From contig KV748197.1 in assembly GCA_001692895.1 (NCBI GenBank), positions 129,813 to 193,812 on the forward strand: a stretch of DNA of 64,000 nucleotides. The letters run 5' to 3'. The DNA is from Cenococcum geophilum 1.58 (taxonomy: Eukaryota; Ascomycota; Dothideomycetes; Gloniales; Gloniaceae). Within the stretch, counting starts at the first letter, position 1, and the number at the start of each line of letters is the position of its first letter. Shown here piece after piece: positions 10,590 to 22,713 of the stretch. A program made the translations under genes and the position numbers. The notes beneath the pieces were generated by a model. That model was not told the origin of the DNA, searched no databases, and worked only from the letters and a program-made list of their open reading frames with translations.

Positions 10590-10899
10590 ATGACTGATGA
10601 GAGGGATATGTCGGGCCACTTCTTACAAAGTAATGGCAACGCGGAAATTAGCACTTTCCGCAAGGGGACGCTCTCTCGAGTCAATACAGGTGAAGACGTC
10701 ATGTATTCATTCATCAGGAGGATGTTGATTGGGAGTGCAATTCTGTATATCCCTACCATTCGCCCTGCTGTTCTATGTAAGCCCCTCAGCCATTGCAAAT
10801 CGCATTCAAGCCGGTAACAAGACCTTAGTCGTTTTTGCTTTTTTCTACTTCCTCAAAGCATCATTATTTCAGCAGATTGGCTTCTTTAAGACAGTGTAA
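10590..10899 (+). CDS. Hypothetical small membrane protein, 2-exon candidate
   Basis: Candidate gene only. Exon 1 is 10590-10689, starting MTDERDMSGHFL. A 46-bp GT...AG segment (10690-10735) could be an intron. Exon 2 is 10736-10899 and would read VQFCISLPFALLFYVSPS, then a second hydrophobic stretch (LVVFAFFYFLKASLF) and a stop at 10897. The product would be 87 residues with two possible membrane segments. Joining the exons restores frame exactly and the second exon codes for hydrophobic, protein-like sequence, but the intron is very short and lacks a strong branch site. It could instead be a fragment of a larger gene cut by transposons. No family is recognised. Confidence 0.3.
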
Positions 10900-11035
10900 A
10901 AGTACTGTCTAACCGAGCAGGTCTAGCATGAGAGCTTACTTTCCTTTTCCCGTTTAACAAAGCGAGTGTACATAGAGTTATCTTTATGCGCGTCCTACCT
11001 CAGCCGGTTGGCGGCTCTGGTCATTTAGCTCTAGG

Positions 11036-11100
11036 CAGTGCTTTTATCAATATTCAATGTTAGTATAAGGTCGTATTGATATTGATATTGAATATGGCAC
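11036..11100. mobile_element. Short derivative of the 22.7-kb hAT family (MITE remnant)
   Basis: CAGTGCTTTTATCAATATTC at 11036 matches the terminus of the hAT at 22714, and the following GTATTGATATTGATATTGAA resembles that element's other end. Only about 65 bp remain and the right terminus is incomplete. The DNA on either side (10900-11035, 11101-11395) is not RIP-degraded and shows nothing recognisable. Confidence 0.6.
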
Positions 11101-11634
11101 AGTCTTGGCATAGTGTTTTAATTAAAAGTACGCTCCACGCCCCTGGTCTCTAGTAGAGTTTCAAAATATCTGCTCTCTCGCGACTGCCCTCTCACCACTG
11201 TCGTCACCCCCGCGACCAGTGTGTCCAACAGTCAGCCTAGCTGCGAGCTTGAGCAAAATAGCTGACTGATTGCATCAATTGGATCGCTCGCTGTCCGCTA
11301 ACTGTTGAATGACGTACGCTGACTGTCACGCTAGCCGTCCCAATTAGGAAAGTGGCATAGATTTTATGGTATTATATTACGGATTTTTGGCAGCACCTCT
11401 CTATGTATAAATATTAATAATATTACCCGATTAAAATTTAACCCTAATTTACCTAATATGCTATTTAAATATAGCTAAATTCGTCCTACGCACCCGTGAA
11501 GGCTCTATTTCTATATTAGATTTATTAAAAACCTTCCTATATTATAGCTTAACTAGTTCCTTATCTTCCTATTTACTTATTAATATAGTTACTAAATAGA
11601 ACCTCTATATACTGCTTAGCGTACTTCTACTACT
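11101..11634. other. Transition from low-RIP to AT-rich DNA
   Basis: 11101-11395 is balanced, with loosely repeated CTGACTG/GCTAGC-like words and no gene. From about 11396 the DNA becomes strongly TA-rich, with no identifiable element up to the LTR at 11635. Confidence 0.5.
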
Positions 11635-11680
11635 TATAACATAGGGATATGGATAGGGAGTCCAATTAAGAGAACAATAC

Positions 11681-12130
11681 GGAGGTCGCTAACATAGCCA
11701 ATTGCACCTTCCCGATTAGGCAGTTAGGACACGTTTCCTCAGGAAACTCTCTACAGAGCCTTAAAAATGCTAGAATTTTGTATATAATATATCTAGATAT
11801 CAATTAGGCTTAAAGAACGTGGAGAATTGAGGCTGTAAAAGCTTCTGCCTAAGCAGAAAAGGATGCAATCTGCGGTCGCATAATTCTGGGGCGCCTCGGC
11901 CGCCCGGCCGCTGGGACGCCTAAGTGCCCTAGTAGAAGCCGTTAACTACTAAAGCAGAGGCTTCTGCAGCCCTAATTTACTCGTTTTTTTTGCCTAATTA
12001 ACGACTAGATAGATTTTATATAAAATGTTGGTGTTTTTAATGCTTTTAAAGGTAGTTATAGTGGGTGGTAAGCTTGGGGTGTCCTAACTGCCTAATCGGG
12101 AAGGTGCAATTGGCTATGTTAGCGACCTCC
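11681..12130. mobile_element. 450-bp MITE with 51-bp inverted repeats
   Basis: Near-perfect 51-bp terminal inverted repeats (11681-11731 and 12080-12130) starting GGAGGTCGCTAACATAGCC. Comparison with the other LTR copy of this family shows it split the LTR at ...AATA/ATAGGG, giving a probable 3-bp duplication ATA. The interior has a GC-rich core near 11890 and no coding capacity. It is much less mutated than the LTR around it. Confidence 0.88.
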
Positions 12131-13066
12131 ATAGGGTATATTATATAGATAGACAAATCCTTAAGAGAAAAGAAGGAGTCTGTATATAAGGTAAGGAAGG
12201 GGGTTTTCTAAGTACGTCTAGCGCACGTACCTTATAGGTAAGTTACCCTATATCGCCCCTAGGTCGCCTATACCTTATAGCTATATAACTATCTACTTAG
12301 GTTTTACTTAATAATGCCCCCCCTCCCCCTTTAAAAGGATTATCCTTAATCCTTTATATACTTAGGCCTTAATAAAACCCTATAAAAACCTTAATAAGGA
12401 AAAAAACTAGAGGGGAAAAAGCGTTCTAATTTTGCGTATAGATATATAGGTAGTATATATACGCGGCGCGAAGATATTAAGGAACTTTAACTAGCGGTTA
12501 AAGTTATCCAATTAGTTAGATTTAACTTACTATAACTTCCCTACGTTTAACCGAGCTAATAGTAATTTTCTACACTTAGTATAGAAAATTCTAATTAGTC
12601 TATTTAAGGCTCGGCTAAATTTAGTACACTATTAAAAATATTCTAAAAGCTCGACCATACAGGTAGGTCGCTAATACCTCGTAGTTAGGGTATAGGTTGT
12701 TTATATATAGCTAGACTTATAGGTAGTAAGGCGATATACCCATTAAATCCATTACTAACCCTACGTTTAGAGGATCTATATAGGTACTTACTACTAGTAA
12801 TAGTAAGTCCCCTATTATATTTATAACTAGTATAAAGAAGAAGTCTTCTAGCCACAGCGAATAGACTGTTTTATTAGTCTTAATATTTACTAAGAGCGTA
12901 TTAAGGGTAACTATTTAGAGGCGTCTAGGGTCTAAAGTACCCTAGATAAATTATCTAGAACGGAAGCTAATCCTAATTAAAAACTATATTATAACTATTA
13001 AATAGGCCACCCTAAAAGGTTTAGGGGCTAATAGTATAAGGGGTACCCTAGGAGTCGCTAGTAGTA

Positions 13067-13313
13067 TAGTGGTATAGACTAGACAACGCCTAGTATCTTA
13101 GCATTTTCCTATATTTATAGAGCCTTCGGCTTCCCTCCTTATATATTATAACTTTACTAGTTACCAGGAATATACTCTTTTCTTTCTTTCTTATGGACTG
13201 TTTTCTACTAATTAATTATAACTAATTATAACTAACTAACTGATAGATAGATAGATAGATAGATAGACTAATAGCACCATGACTTTCTATCTAAGAGAGG
13301 CCGTACCTTCCTA
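13067..13313. mobile_element. 247-bp insertion with 8-bp duplication and (GATA)n
   Basis: Interrupts gypsy-like sequence that is continuous in the paralogous copy near 55390. Flanked by TAGTAGTA at 13059-13066 and 13314-13321. Contains a run of GATA repeats at about 13240-13265. No clear inverted ends; the start (TAGTGGTATAGAC) vaguely recalls a tRNA A box, so it may be a SINE or a non-autonomous hAT. Confidence 0.6.
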
Positions 13314-13385
13314 TAGTAGTAACCGTTAGATTATAAGTATCCTAAATTATTATCTAGTTACTATTAAGGAAACTATTACAGAGTA

Positions 13386-14151
13386 AGTATAAGCGACAAT
13401 AATATATAGCAAAGTAGATATTATTAAGCTATATATATAAACTATATAATAAAGTTAAAATATTGCGTAAGGAAAGAAGGTAAGGAAATAAAAAGAAAGG
13501 GTATATATTATTAACTTAGTTACTTAGTTAATATATATATAGGGTGAAATAGAATTTAGGTAGCGGTCCTAGCAGAACTTAATAGGATATAGCAAAATAC
13601 AGTAGATCGCCGTTAAATTGCTATAAATTGTAGTTATTTACGGTCTTATAATCGGTCTCTAATTACTAAGTTAGTAGAAATAGGTAAATATTTATAAGGT
13701 ATTATAGAGGTATTCTATAATAGCGTAATAAAGTCTTATGGGAAATACTACGGTAGATTTGTCAAAAGGCTAGGTATATAGGTAAATAAGAAAGTCAATA
13801 ACGTAAATATAACTAGTGGAGTATATTACCTAATAGATTAACTCTAATTATATTCTAAGATTTACTATAAAGGAGAGAACCATCTAGGTAGGGACTGTAG
13901 TCCTTTAAATATATAATACTGCGCCTAAGAAATATACTAAGTATGTTAATACGTTAATATATTATTATGTCGCCTATATTCTTATATTCCCATATTTTTA
14001 CATTCTAAACTTATAACGTAACTAATTATATAACTTAGCTACTACTTATCCTATAGCTTAATCGGTTCTAGTACCTCCTATACTATCTTAACTAACCTAT
14101 TTATATCTCTTCTTAGTAGTTATACTACTATTAATATAAGATCTGTAATAA
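13386..14151. other. RIP-degraded, unassigned; includes LTR of the adjacent gypsy
   Basis: TA-rich with stops in all frames. A weak zinc-knuckle-like reading (KGENHLGRDC, near 13875) may be a gag relic. The segment ending at 14151 lies directly behind the polypurine complement CCCCCTC and so probably holds the start of the 3' LTR of the minus-strand gypsy at 14152-14800; its other end cannot be fixed. Confidence 0.4.
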
Positions 14152-14800
14152 ATAGTACCCCCTCTTTAAACTTAAGCTTCTATAAAATAGGGTTATAGTA
14201 GTTCTAGGCAGAGTATATAAAAGTCTTCTATAGCTTATATAAGTTTTATAGAGTTAATAGGTTTCTATAAGGGCTTAATAAAGCCTCTCTATTTTATAAG
14301 GTATATATATTAGCGTTTCCGCTTATTATACTTAATATTATTAATTCTTTTAATAAAGTACTTATTTTTACTATCTACTTTAACTAATAGGGGAGGGTTT
14401 TATATTTATTTAGGTAAAGTATCTAATATAAGGATAGTAAGGTAAATTACTAACGTATAGAATACGAGATAAAATTTAACTATATTAGGGAGCTTTAGTT
14501 AATAGGCGTAAGGGAAAATAAGCCTTTTAACCTTATAAGGGCCAGCGTTTTTTTAATTAAGTTTCTTAATAGGTTATTTTATATTTAGATTTCTTATATC
14601 TAGCTAGATAAAATTACTAACTTAATAGGCTAGTACTAGGGTTTAGTTCTTATTTGCTACAGCTTTATAAACAAATTAGGCCTAAGTTATCTTATTAATA
14701 AGAAACTAGTATAGTTCCTCTAATTTTTTTATAAATTAGTTTGCTTTTATAACTTATAGGGCGTAATAAGTAGGGCGAGGGACATTATTAAAGAGTTTAA
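14152..14800 (-). pseudogene. Ty3/gypsy chromovirus pol C-terminus with chromodomain
   Basis: On the minus strand, once stops are ignored, the integrase C-terminal region reads VWLDIRNLNIKRPSKKLD-like (here NFIWLDIRNLNIK) near 14600, then LPNIVKFYPVFYTLVIYL-like sequence near 14480. A chromodomain follows at about 14255-14390 (VEVDSKNKYFIKRINNIKYN, then YLIKQRGFIKPLQKP). The chromodomain links integration to histone-modified chromatin in chromoviruses. The element is truncated at 14800 and heavily RIP-mutated. Confidence 0.8.
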
Positions 14801-14813
14801 AATATATCTATAA

Positions 14814-15040
14814 AGCCCGCGAAGCCCTACTGCACGCGTCCACGTCGCCGCGGGTGGAAACATCATTAGGATACTGATCCTTTTGATGGCCAAGTGCAGA
14901 GGCGATGGTAGAGAGCCGTCGCAGCGCGTGCAGCGCGCTGTCGTCCGACTCTGTGGTGTTGAGCCCGCGACGCGTATGAAGCATCGCCCTCAATAACACC
15001 AGGAGCCTCACTGCCTCCGCTTGGAGCTCCCGTTCTACCA
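14814..15040 (-). other. GC-rich 227-bp patch with open minus-strand frame
   Basis: A sharply bounded stretch of about 60% GC between AT-rich relics. On the minus strand it is open from ATG at 15041 (MVERELQAEAVRLLVLLRAM) through an alanine-, arginine- and leucine-rich helical sequence to a stop at 14808. It shows no RIP, so it arrived late or is shielded. It could be a fragment of a host gene or the end of an inserted element; no product is recognised. Confidence 0.4.
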
Positions 15041-16590
15041 TCTAGGGAGGCCTACTAAGGGAAACTGGGATACGAAAACCACCCGATATACGTCTACCTA
15101 GCTCATAGCTAGGGCCGAAACTGGCCTTATTAAGCCAGCGGATATAGACGCGTCCTAGGCGTACAATAGGACACCTTTGGGCTTGCACTAGCTCTAAGAC
15201 CAAATGGATATGGCGAGGGCGTAGGGAACCCTTTTTTATAAGAACTTATTAAGGTTAACGCGTCGCAGATACCTTGTACAAAACTTATTAAGGCCCCAAA
15301 GGCCACCACGAAGAACTTATTAAGGCCCTACTTAAAGAACTTATTAAGGCCCCTCTAAGGGCCTATCTAGTATACTGGTACACCTAGGTGACTTAAAAGA
15401 GGGTCTTAATAGGCATAGTGCGCGCGACCTAGTTAACAGCGACGCGATAGCGACGCGACAGCGACTAGACGGCTTAACGAGGTGGAAATACGGGTAAAGC
15501 TCTAGGCAGCGAAAATATAGGCCAGCTTTAACGGCCCCATGGCGTTAAAAGGCGACTTATAGGAGGGTCTTAATAGGCGTAGTGTACGCAACCTAATGTA
15601 TATATATAAGGCGACTTATAGGAAGGTCTTAATAGGCGTGGTGTATATAACCTAATGTATATATATAGGGGAGGCTGTAGGGGAAATACAGGCCAGTCGG
15701 ATAAGGACTTAATGGTTAGAGATATAGGTACAGCTTATAAAAAGGGGGGATATAAGCTTGGTTAGTAGAAGAGGGGGGAGTAGGTTGCCTAGCATGGGAC
15801 CTAGTCTATAGCCCCCTCCTATAAGACACGGTCGGCCTATTATAGGGAGACCCTTATAGGCAACGCGAAACGGAAGCTGGTAGTGTATAGGGTGTTACGC
15901 CCCTATATTACTACTAGTTTCCCATAGGGCGTAGTATATAGTAGCTACTGCTGGCTTTAGGGACCTTACCCCTTAGCTAGGCTCTAACCCCTAGTGCACC
16001 TAGTATATAGGTAGGATTACGTCCTAGCCGGAGAAGACTACTACGTGGCTTAAGAGAATGGATGCGCGTGTTAGTATATTAATAGACGGAACCGTTCGCC
16101 TTTAGGGCGGTACGCTAGTAAGACGTGCTTAAGGAGCAAATAGGAGTTACTTAGGTAGGGAAGGCTTTTTAGTTTGGGCCTTAACTATATAAGGTACCTA
16201 AGGCTTCTATATTATAGGATGCAGCTATAATACCTTTATAGGATTATACCAGTAGGCATGTAAGACGGGAGTTATAACCCCTAGAAAAGGCAGCTTATGC
16301 CTATACCGGTAGAAATAATAGAAAAGGTATAAAACTAGAGGCTATAGAAGGCTCCTAAGCCGTACGAAAGCGTACTAACTCTAAGAGGAGACTCTTATAT
16401 AGACCGCGGGGGGGCGGACTGGTGCTTAGGCCAATCCCATTATAAGATATCTAAAAGAACTGGTAAGACCCCCCATTAAGGTGGTGGCAGCTAACTACTT
16501 ATAGAAAGCCCCTAGGCCTTTAGGCCTGGGTTTAGGATAAATACTAGAAAACTGGGGTAGAGGCCTAGATAAGTAGGTATGTCGAACTCT
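15041..16590 (+). mobile_element. LINE (Tad-like) 5' region with internal repeats
   Basis: Degraded DNA leading into the LINE reverse transcriptase. Contains five or so AAGAACTTATTAAGGCC repeats (15238-15350) and two copies of a ~58-bp block with AGGAGGGTCTTAATAGGCGT and TAATGTATATATA (15550-15665). Coding assignment is not possible. Confidence 0.45.
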
Positions 16591-18480
16591 ACTATATAAC
16601 TACCTGCCGCGACTTAGAAAATCTATAACAACAGTTATCCTACGGAAAGAAGGTAAAGCAGATTACTTAATCCTAGGAAGCTACCGCCCTATTGCCTTAG
16701 AAAACACCCTCAGCAAGATCTTAGAAAAGGTAATAGCGGACCGCATAGCAGACACGGCTAAGGAACACGCCCTACTACTATAAAGCCAAATGGGGGCAAG
16801 AAAGAACCGCTTAACACTATTAGCACTTACGCTACTCGCTACCACTATTAAATCTACATAGGCGATGCGAAGGGACTTTGTAGTATTAATGCTTAGCCTA
16901 AATATTAGTGGCGCCTATAATAACGTACCCTATAAGCGTCTCCTATATATCCTTAGGGCAAAAGGCTTCCCAGAATAGATTATATAATTTATTTAAGGGT
17001 TTATAGGTTAGAAAGAAATATTACTGGTCTTTAGCGGATACTAAAACCCCTTTATCGCAATTATAATAGGAATACTATAAGGATTACCCCTCTCGCCTAT
17101 ACTCTTCCTTTTCTTTATAAGTAACCTACTTAACTTCTTTAAAGAAGGGGCGACCTAGGGGATAGGCTTCGTTAATAATATAAACCTAATTATATACGGG
17201 CCAATAGCCGCAAAGAATTGCAGAACACTAGAGAAAGCTTATAATACCTATATAGAATAGGCAAGACAATATAGAGTCTAATTCTTACCAGAGAAATACT
17301 AGCTAATCTACTTTATAAGAAAACGCAACTAATTTGTAGATCTCTAGTATATAATCTATATTTAAGGCTTTAGAGGTTAACTAGTTTAGAGCTTAAGGGT
17401 ATTAGGAGTATAGGTAGATAGTAAGCTCTAGTAGAGCGTATATGCGGCGTAAGCGGCCTATAAGGGCCAAGTATAGTACATCATATTATCTAGGATTATT
17501 AATTCTATATAGGGTCTATGCTTTTAGAGGTTATACCTACTATATATAGCAGTTGTCCGGCCAACTATAACGTATAGGTCTAGTATTTAGGCTATTAGAG
17601 AATCTAAGAAAGGCCCCCCTAAATCGCTTCTTAAACCACTCTAAAAGGTCTAAATAGCCTGCCTTTGGAGTATAATAGGCGGATATAAGCGAATGGCCAT
17701 AGCACTGCTTAAGAAGGAAGCTAATATTCCCCCCCTATAACTATATATTAAAGCCGCTGTAATATAAAGGGCGTAAAATAAACGTAACTCTAATGTTATA
17801 AAGTATATTAAGACACGCCTAAATAAACTATGGAGGGACCCTAAGGCGCCCTATAGGAGAACAAACTAATAGCCCTAAAGTAGGGAAGATATATTAGAGA
17901 AATAGGTAAAGAAAGTAGAAGAAGAATGGTACTACTTTAGGGCCTAGGCCTATATAGAGGAAAAAGGGAGACGTATAAGAGGCTAGTAAAGATAATAGTA
18001 AGAAAGAGAAAGGAGCTAAAGTAGAGTATAAAAGAACGCCAGGAAACTATCTACTGTAATATAATACTAGCTGGACCAACGCTAGAGAGATATATAGGAG
18101 TTAAAGGTATAGAGGCTAACTAAGGCAAGAGGAACTTAAGCTATAGTATAGTTAATGCTATAGGGGGTAAACACTTTAGGGCTCTAAGAAGGCCTAATAA
18201 AGGCAGAAAATATAATAGTAACACTCTTAAGAATAGGAATAATAGGACTAAAAGACTGGCTCTACTAGGTGGGTGTCCTAGTAGGTAGCCCAAGATGTAA
18301 ATATAGCTGGCTAAGACAGATACCAAAACACGTAATACTGTTATGCCCCCTACGCACTAACTAAGAAGTAATGCTCTTAGTAGCTAGCATAGAGAACTAT
18401 AATATACTACTCTTAATATAAAAAGGCCTTAAGGCGGTTACCTAGTGGCTTATTAGCTAAAATATACTAAACTAGTTCTA
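16590..18480 (+). pseudogene. Tad-like LINE reverse transcriptase, RIP-inactivated
   Basis: Reading through stops gives a non-LTR reverse transcriptase. It contains YRPIALENTLSKILEKVIADR (here LGSYRPIALENTLSKILEK) near 16680, MGARKNRLTLLAL near 16790, LSLNISGAYNNVPYKRLLYI (D to N in the FD.. motif) near 16890, and GIPQGLPLSPILFLF near 17075. The YADD position is replaced by FVNN-type residues near 17170. The C-terminal thumb and a region resembling the fungal LINE tail end (ADNIIVTLLRIGIIGL-like, PRCKYSW) near 18210-18300. The order and spacing match Tad1-clade elements of ascomycetes. Inactive. Confidence 0.82.
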
Positions 18481-20040
18481 GGTTACAAAGGAAATAGTAA
18501 TAAAGGGCGGGGGGGCGAGTAACGGGCGCCCCCTGATAACTCTACAGTAGTAGAGTAAAGTTTATAATACTAGCGCGTCCGTAGGCTTATTACGGCAGCA
18601 GTGGTTCCTAAGGAGGTTAAAAAGTAAGGTAGTAAGAGCACTATAGGTAACTCGTAGGCGCCTCGTAGGCGCCCTATAGGCGAGTCCTAAAAGGCGGGGA
18701 GATAGATTACGGGGTTTTCTTAAATAGAGTTTTCTCCCCATATGTATATAAGGAGTAGTCCGCGTGGGCCTAATAGGGATCTAAATCAGACGTTAAGCAA
18801 TGAATTATTATTATATATCTATAAATATTAACTATAGCTAGCTTAAAATAGGGAGACCTTTATAGTTTCTAAGATAGAGTTATTTATAGTAAAATTAGTA
18901 AATATAAGCTAGTTAGTCTAGCTGTTCTATAAGTATAATATATATATTTAAATATACTATTTTATTATTATTATTAATTCTTAATTAACGTCTAATGTGG
19001 TCCTAATTAAGGTCTATATAGACTACTGCCGTAATATAGGTATAAAAAACCTCTAAGGTAAACGTAAGTGGTAACACAAAGTATACCCCTCTAGGTAGTA
19101 CCTCCGTACTATATTAACGGGAGAAAAAATACTATTAGGTTATTACTTTAAGACTCCTATACAGAAGTGTCCCAATTACCTATCTTACCCTATTTACCGC
19201 TTATACTATACTTCCTTTTAAATTTACAAGTGCCGTAAAAATAATGTAATCCTACTTCACTCCTATTTAAATGCCCTATATATATATACGCCTATAGCCC
19301 TCCTACTTATAGTATAATTTTTACCCTAAAGTAATAGGGGGATAAATATAGATATAGATTTAGGTATTTTATCCTAGGGCCCTAGCCTAGGTCCCCTATA
19401 TATACCTCTAGCTAAAGGTATAGAGAAAGACGGAATACCGTGCGGTAAGTCTAGGCTGTTAGGTAGGGTAGAGAATAAAAGGCTTATTATAGGCTTCCTA
19501 AGGCGTATATAGTTAATTTAGTCATTATATATAGTTTATTTAGTCATTATATATAGTTTATTTAGTTATATGCGGCTTATTAGTTGCCGCGTGCGGCTTA
19601 TTAGGTTATTAGGCTATATAGGTATTTATATAAGAGAAGGGGGGGACGCTGGATATAGATGCCGTGGTTTAAGTAGTATTTTTAATATACAGACGCGGCC
19701 GGGACTGGACGTAATGGTCGTTTTTAAAGCTTTGTTCGGGCTTACCCTCCCAGTAAAAAAATTCTCTACGCCACCACTACATCGCAGCGCCGGCGCGCTG
19801 TTGTATATACGTCTCTGTGTTTACTCTAGTAGTCTATTAACACGATCCTAATAGAACGCCGATAGCTGTATACTAGGTTCCTGGGCTCTACTACGTAAAG
19901 GTGCAGAGGCCGATTTTCATAAAGCCCTATAGTATTTTATTATAGTATTTATACGTTTTATTTAACTATCTATTTTTAGGTAGTATACTATAGATAATAA
20001 CGCTTTAATATAGAGCTAGGCAATTAGTTCTTTTTAAAAT
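18481..20040. other. Degraded region between LINE and gypsy relic
   Basis: 18481-18800 is probably the LINE 3' end, with repeated TCGTAGGCGCC words at 18652-18672. 18800-19560 is AT-rich with no assignable domain. 19500-19565 has three copies of a TTAGTCATTATATATAGTTTA repeat. 19570-19860 is a better preserved, GC-richer patch without a recognisable product. Confidence 0.4.
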
Positions 20041-21615
20041 ATAGAGATAAACCAGCGGCCCCTATTAGAGATAATTGTTTTAAATAGCCTGTGGAGTTTC
20101 TATATATAATTTAAAATAGTTAGATAAATAGGGCTACCTATTATAACTATCTTGTGGATTTACCTTTATATTAACAAATAAAGGTAGTATAATATCCCCT
20201 TCCTTATTATAGATCTAAGAAGCTATAATATAATTTTAAGAAGAAAATAGCTAGCCTATTTAGGCTTATAGCTTAATATATAAAGTAGACGGCTTATCTA
20301 GCCTAAAACTCTACCTCTAACCCCTTCCTTTATAAAAGAAATTAGTATTATAATAGAAACCCTTATACAGCCCTAGATTAATACTATTTACTAGGCCAAT
20401 GCTATATATAGGAACTAGGCTTTTAAGAAAGATATATAGCCTAATCCGTAATAGGTCCGTATACTAAACTACCTCTAGACTACCTATATTACGCTATCTA
20501 CACTAAAGACCTAGGAAGTTAGTAGTAACCTAGCTAAGTCCCCTATATAGCTATAAAGAATAGTAAGGAATACTAGACGCTATATAGAACTAATAGATTA
20601 GAAGAATAACTTGTAGAAGATAGAATAGGAGCTAAGAAAGATTATAAACCCTAAACTATAAAATATAGTCTAGTAACCGACCGTGAAAAAACCTATAGAC
20701 GTTTCCCTAGTTAATATTTACTATATTAGCGCCGTAGAATTCTACTAGAACTTAGTCTAGCCTAATACTATTACTTTTATAACTAGCTTATATAAAATTA
20801 ATTAAATAATTAAGGATAAAAAAACTTTAGCTTATAACTAGCTTAGTAAAGAAGAAAGTAAGCTTATAGATAAGGAGCTAGTAAAATAGAAACTACCCTA
20901 TTAATACTAGAAATTTAAGAACGTATTTTCTAAAGTAGTATCTAATATACTCCTGCCTTAATAACCATATAACTATAAGATTAAAATTAAGCTAAATAAG
21001 GAGAACTCCCTTAGCTATAGCCCCCTTTATTAGTAATCTATTGCCAAATTATAGGCTACTAAGTAGTATCTTATTAATAACCTAAATAAGGGCTTTATTA
21101 AACCTAGCTAAGTCCCTTTTACCTCGTCTTTTTATTATTATTAAAAGGCTAAATAGAGGACTTTTTTTCTACATTAACTATAATAAACTAAATAATATAA
21201 CCTAAAAGGACCGCTCTCCGCTGCCCCTACTTAATAAAACTCTGGCCTAAATAAGTAGGGCTAAGGTTTTTATAAAGTTTAATATCTGTTAGACATTTTA
21301 TTAAATTAAAATAAACCCTAGATTTAAGGATTTTACTATATTTAGGACCTATTATAGATTATATAAATATAAGGCACTTCCTTTTAAACTAACTAATAAA
21401 CTAGCTACGTACTAGCGGTATATAAATTATATACTTTTTTTATAACTATCTCAATAACTTCTATATAGGCTACCTAGATAATATTATAATCTACTTTGAA
21501 AATGAACTAGAATACGAGGAATATATCTATAAGGTTCTATAGCGGCTCTACAAGGCTAGCCTTTAGGTTAATGTTAAGAAGTTAGAATTTAGTATTAAAT
21601 ATATAAAGCACTTAG

Positions 21616-21742
21616 TGTCAGGTGACGAAGTCACCTTGCCTATATATATTGTTCCGCACAGCCGTGCCTGGCATCAAGCCAGTCACTCGTTTACCTTTTG
21701 TGGGTTTGTGTGGCTAAGTAGTGCGGAGCTTATCACCTCACA
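21616..21742. mobile_element. Solo LTR, 127 bp
   Basis: TGTCAGGTGACGAAG...ATCACCTCACA with TG/CA ends and a 5-bp duplication CTTAG (21611-21615, 21743-21747). It splits the gypsy reverse transcriptase cleanly. It is not RIP-mutated, while its host is. The duplication around a single LTR implies loss of the internal part by LTR recombination. Confidence 0.85.
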
Positions 21743-22713
21743 CTTAGGATTTATAATTAGTATAAATAGAATTAAGGCAGATCTAGAAAAAACGACTATA
21801 ATTATTCTTAAATTTCTATAATTTCTACTAATACTTTATTAAGAACTATAGTAGAATTACCCGGCCTTTTAGCCGCCTTACCTAAAAGAATTAGCCCTTT
21901 TACTTTAACACCGTATATAGGTAGGTCTTTAATAAGCTGAAGAAGCGATTAATATCTACCCCCTTACTCGCCTACTTCTATCTAAAATAACCCTTAATAC
22001 TAGAGACTAACGCCTTAAATAGTATTATAGCTAGTATTTTCTCCTAGAAGTAACTAAATGGAGAATAGTACTCTATTATATACTGTTTAAAGACTATACT
22101 AAATACTAAGCTAAATTACACTATCTATAATAAAGAAATGCTAGCTATTATCTCTTGCTTTTAGTACTAGCGTATATAACTAGAGGGTGCTCTTAAGTCT
22201 ATTGAGGTAATTTTAAATTTTAAGGCCCTAGTATACTTTATAATAACTAAGGCTCTTATAGCCCGGTAAGCGCGGTAGGCGGATACTCTATCCTAGTTTA
22301 ACTTCCTAATTATATATAAGCTAGGCGCTATTAACCATATAGGCGCTTTTATATAATATAAATAGGACTTAGATAACTAGATAGCTATAAAGATCTTATT
22401 ATAGACTTAGACGCTACTATAACTAAAGCACCTTAACCCTTAAATATAGGTAGGACTAGGTATAAACTTTCTAGATGCTAAGATATATCCTATTAACTTT
22501 ACGGAACTTAACCTTATTAATAAACTACTATAGGTAAATTATACGGCCCCTTCTCTATAAAAAGTACTATAAAAAGATAAAGGATATTACTAGTCTATAG
22601 TCCCTTAAAAATAGACTACTTAAGCACTAGGTATAACTAGTAGTGGTAAAGAAGTAGAACTTAGAGACTTAGCTTATTACCAAAGTATATACCTAGGTCT
22701 CTATAGCCTACCC

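Larger units (their letters stand above)
11635..13385 (-). mobile_element. Antisense, internally deleted copy of the 47-kb Ty3/gypsy family
   Basis: From left to right this is the reverse complement of the gypsy element at 47129-60561. The LTR (11635-12313, including a 450-bp MITE) matches 60202-60561. A C-rich block (CCCCCCTCCCCC at about 12318) is the complement of the polypurine tract. Then 12330-12780 matches about 59640-60200, and 12780-13385 matches about 55300-55690 (with a 247-bp insertion at 13067-13313). The roughly 4 kb encoding reverse transcriptase, RNase H and integrase are absent, so this is a deletion derivative. The far LTR is not found; the match stops near 13385. Confidence 0.8.

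Noticed and set aside
13061..13110. TAGTATAGTGG-like start recalling a tRNA A box (tRNA-derived SINE)
   Set aside because: No B box at the right distance, and part of the word belongs to the duplicated host DNA; left as an unclassified insertion.
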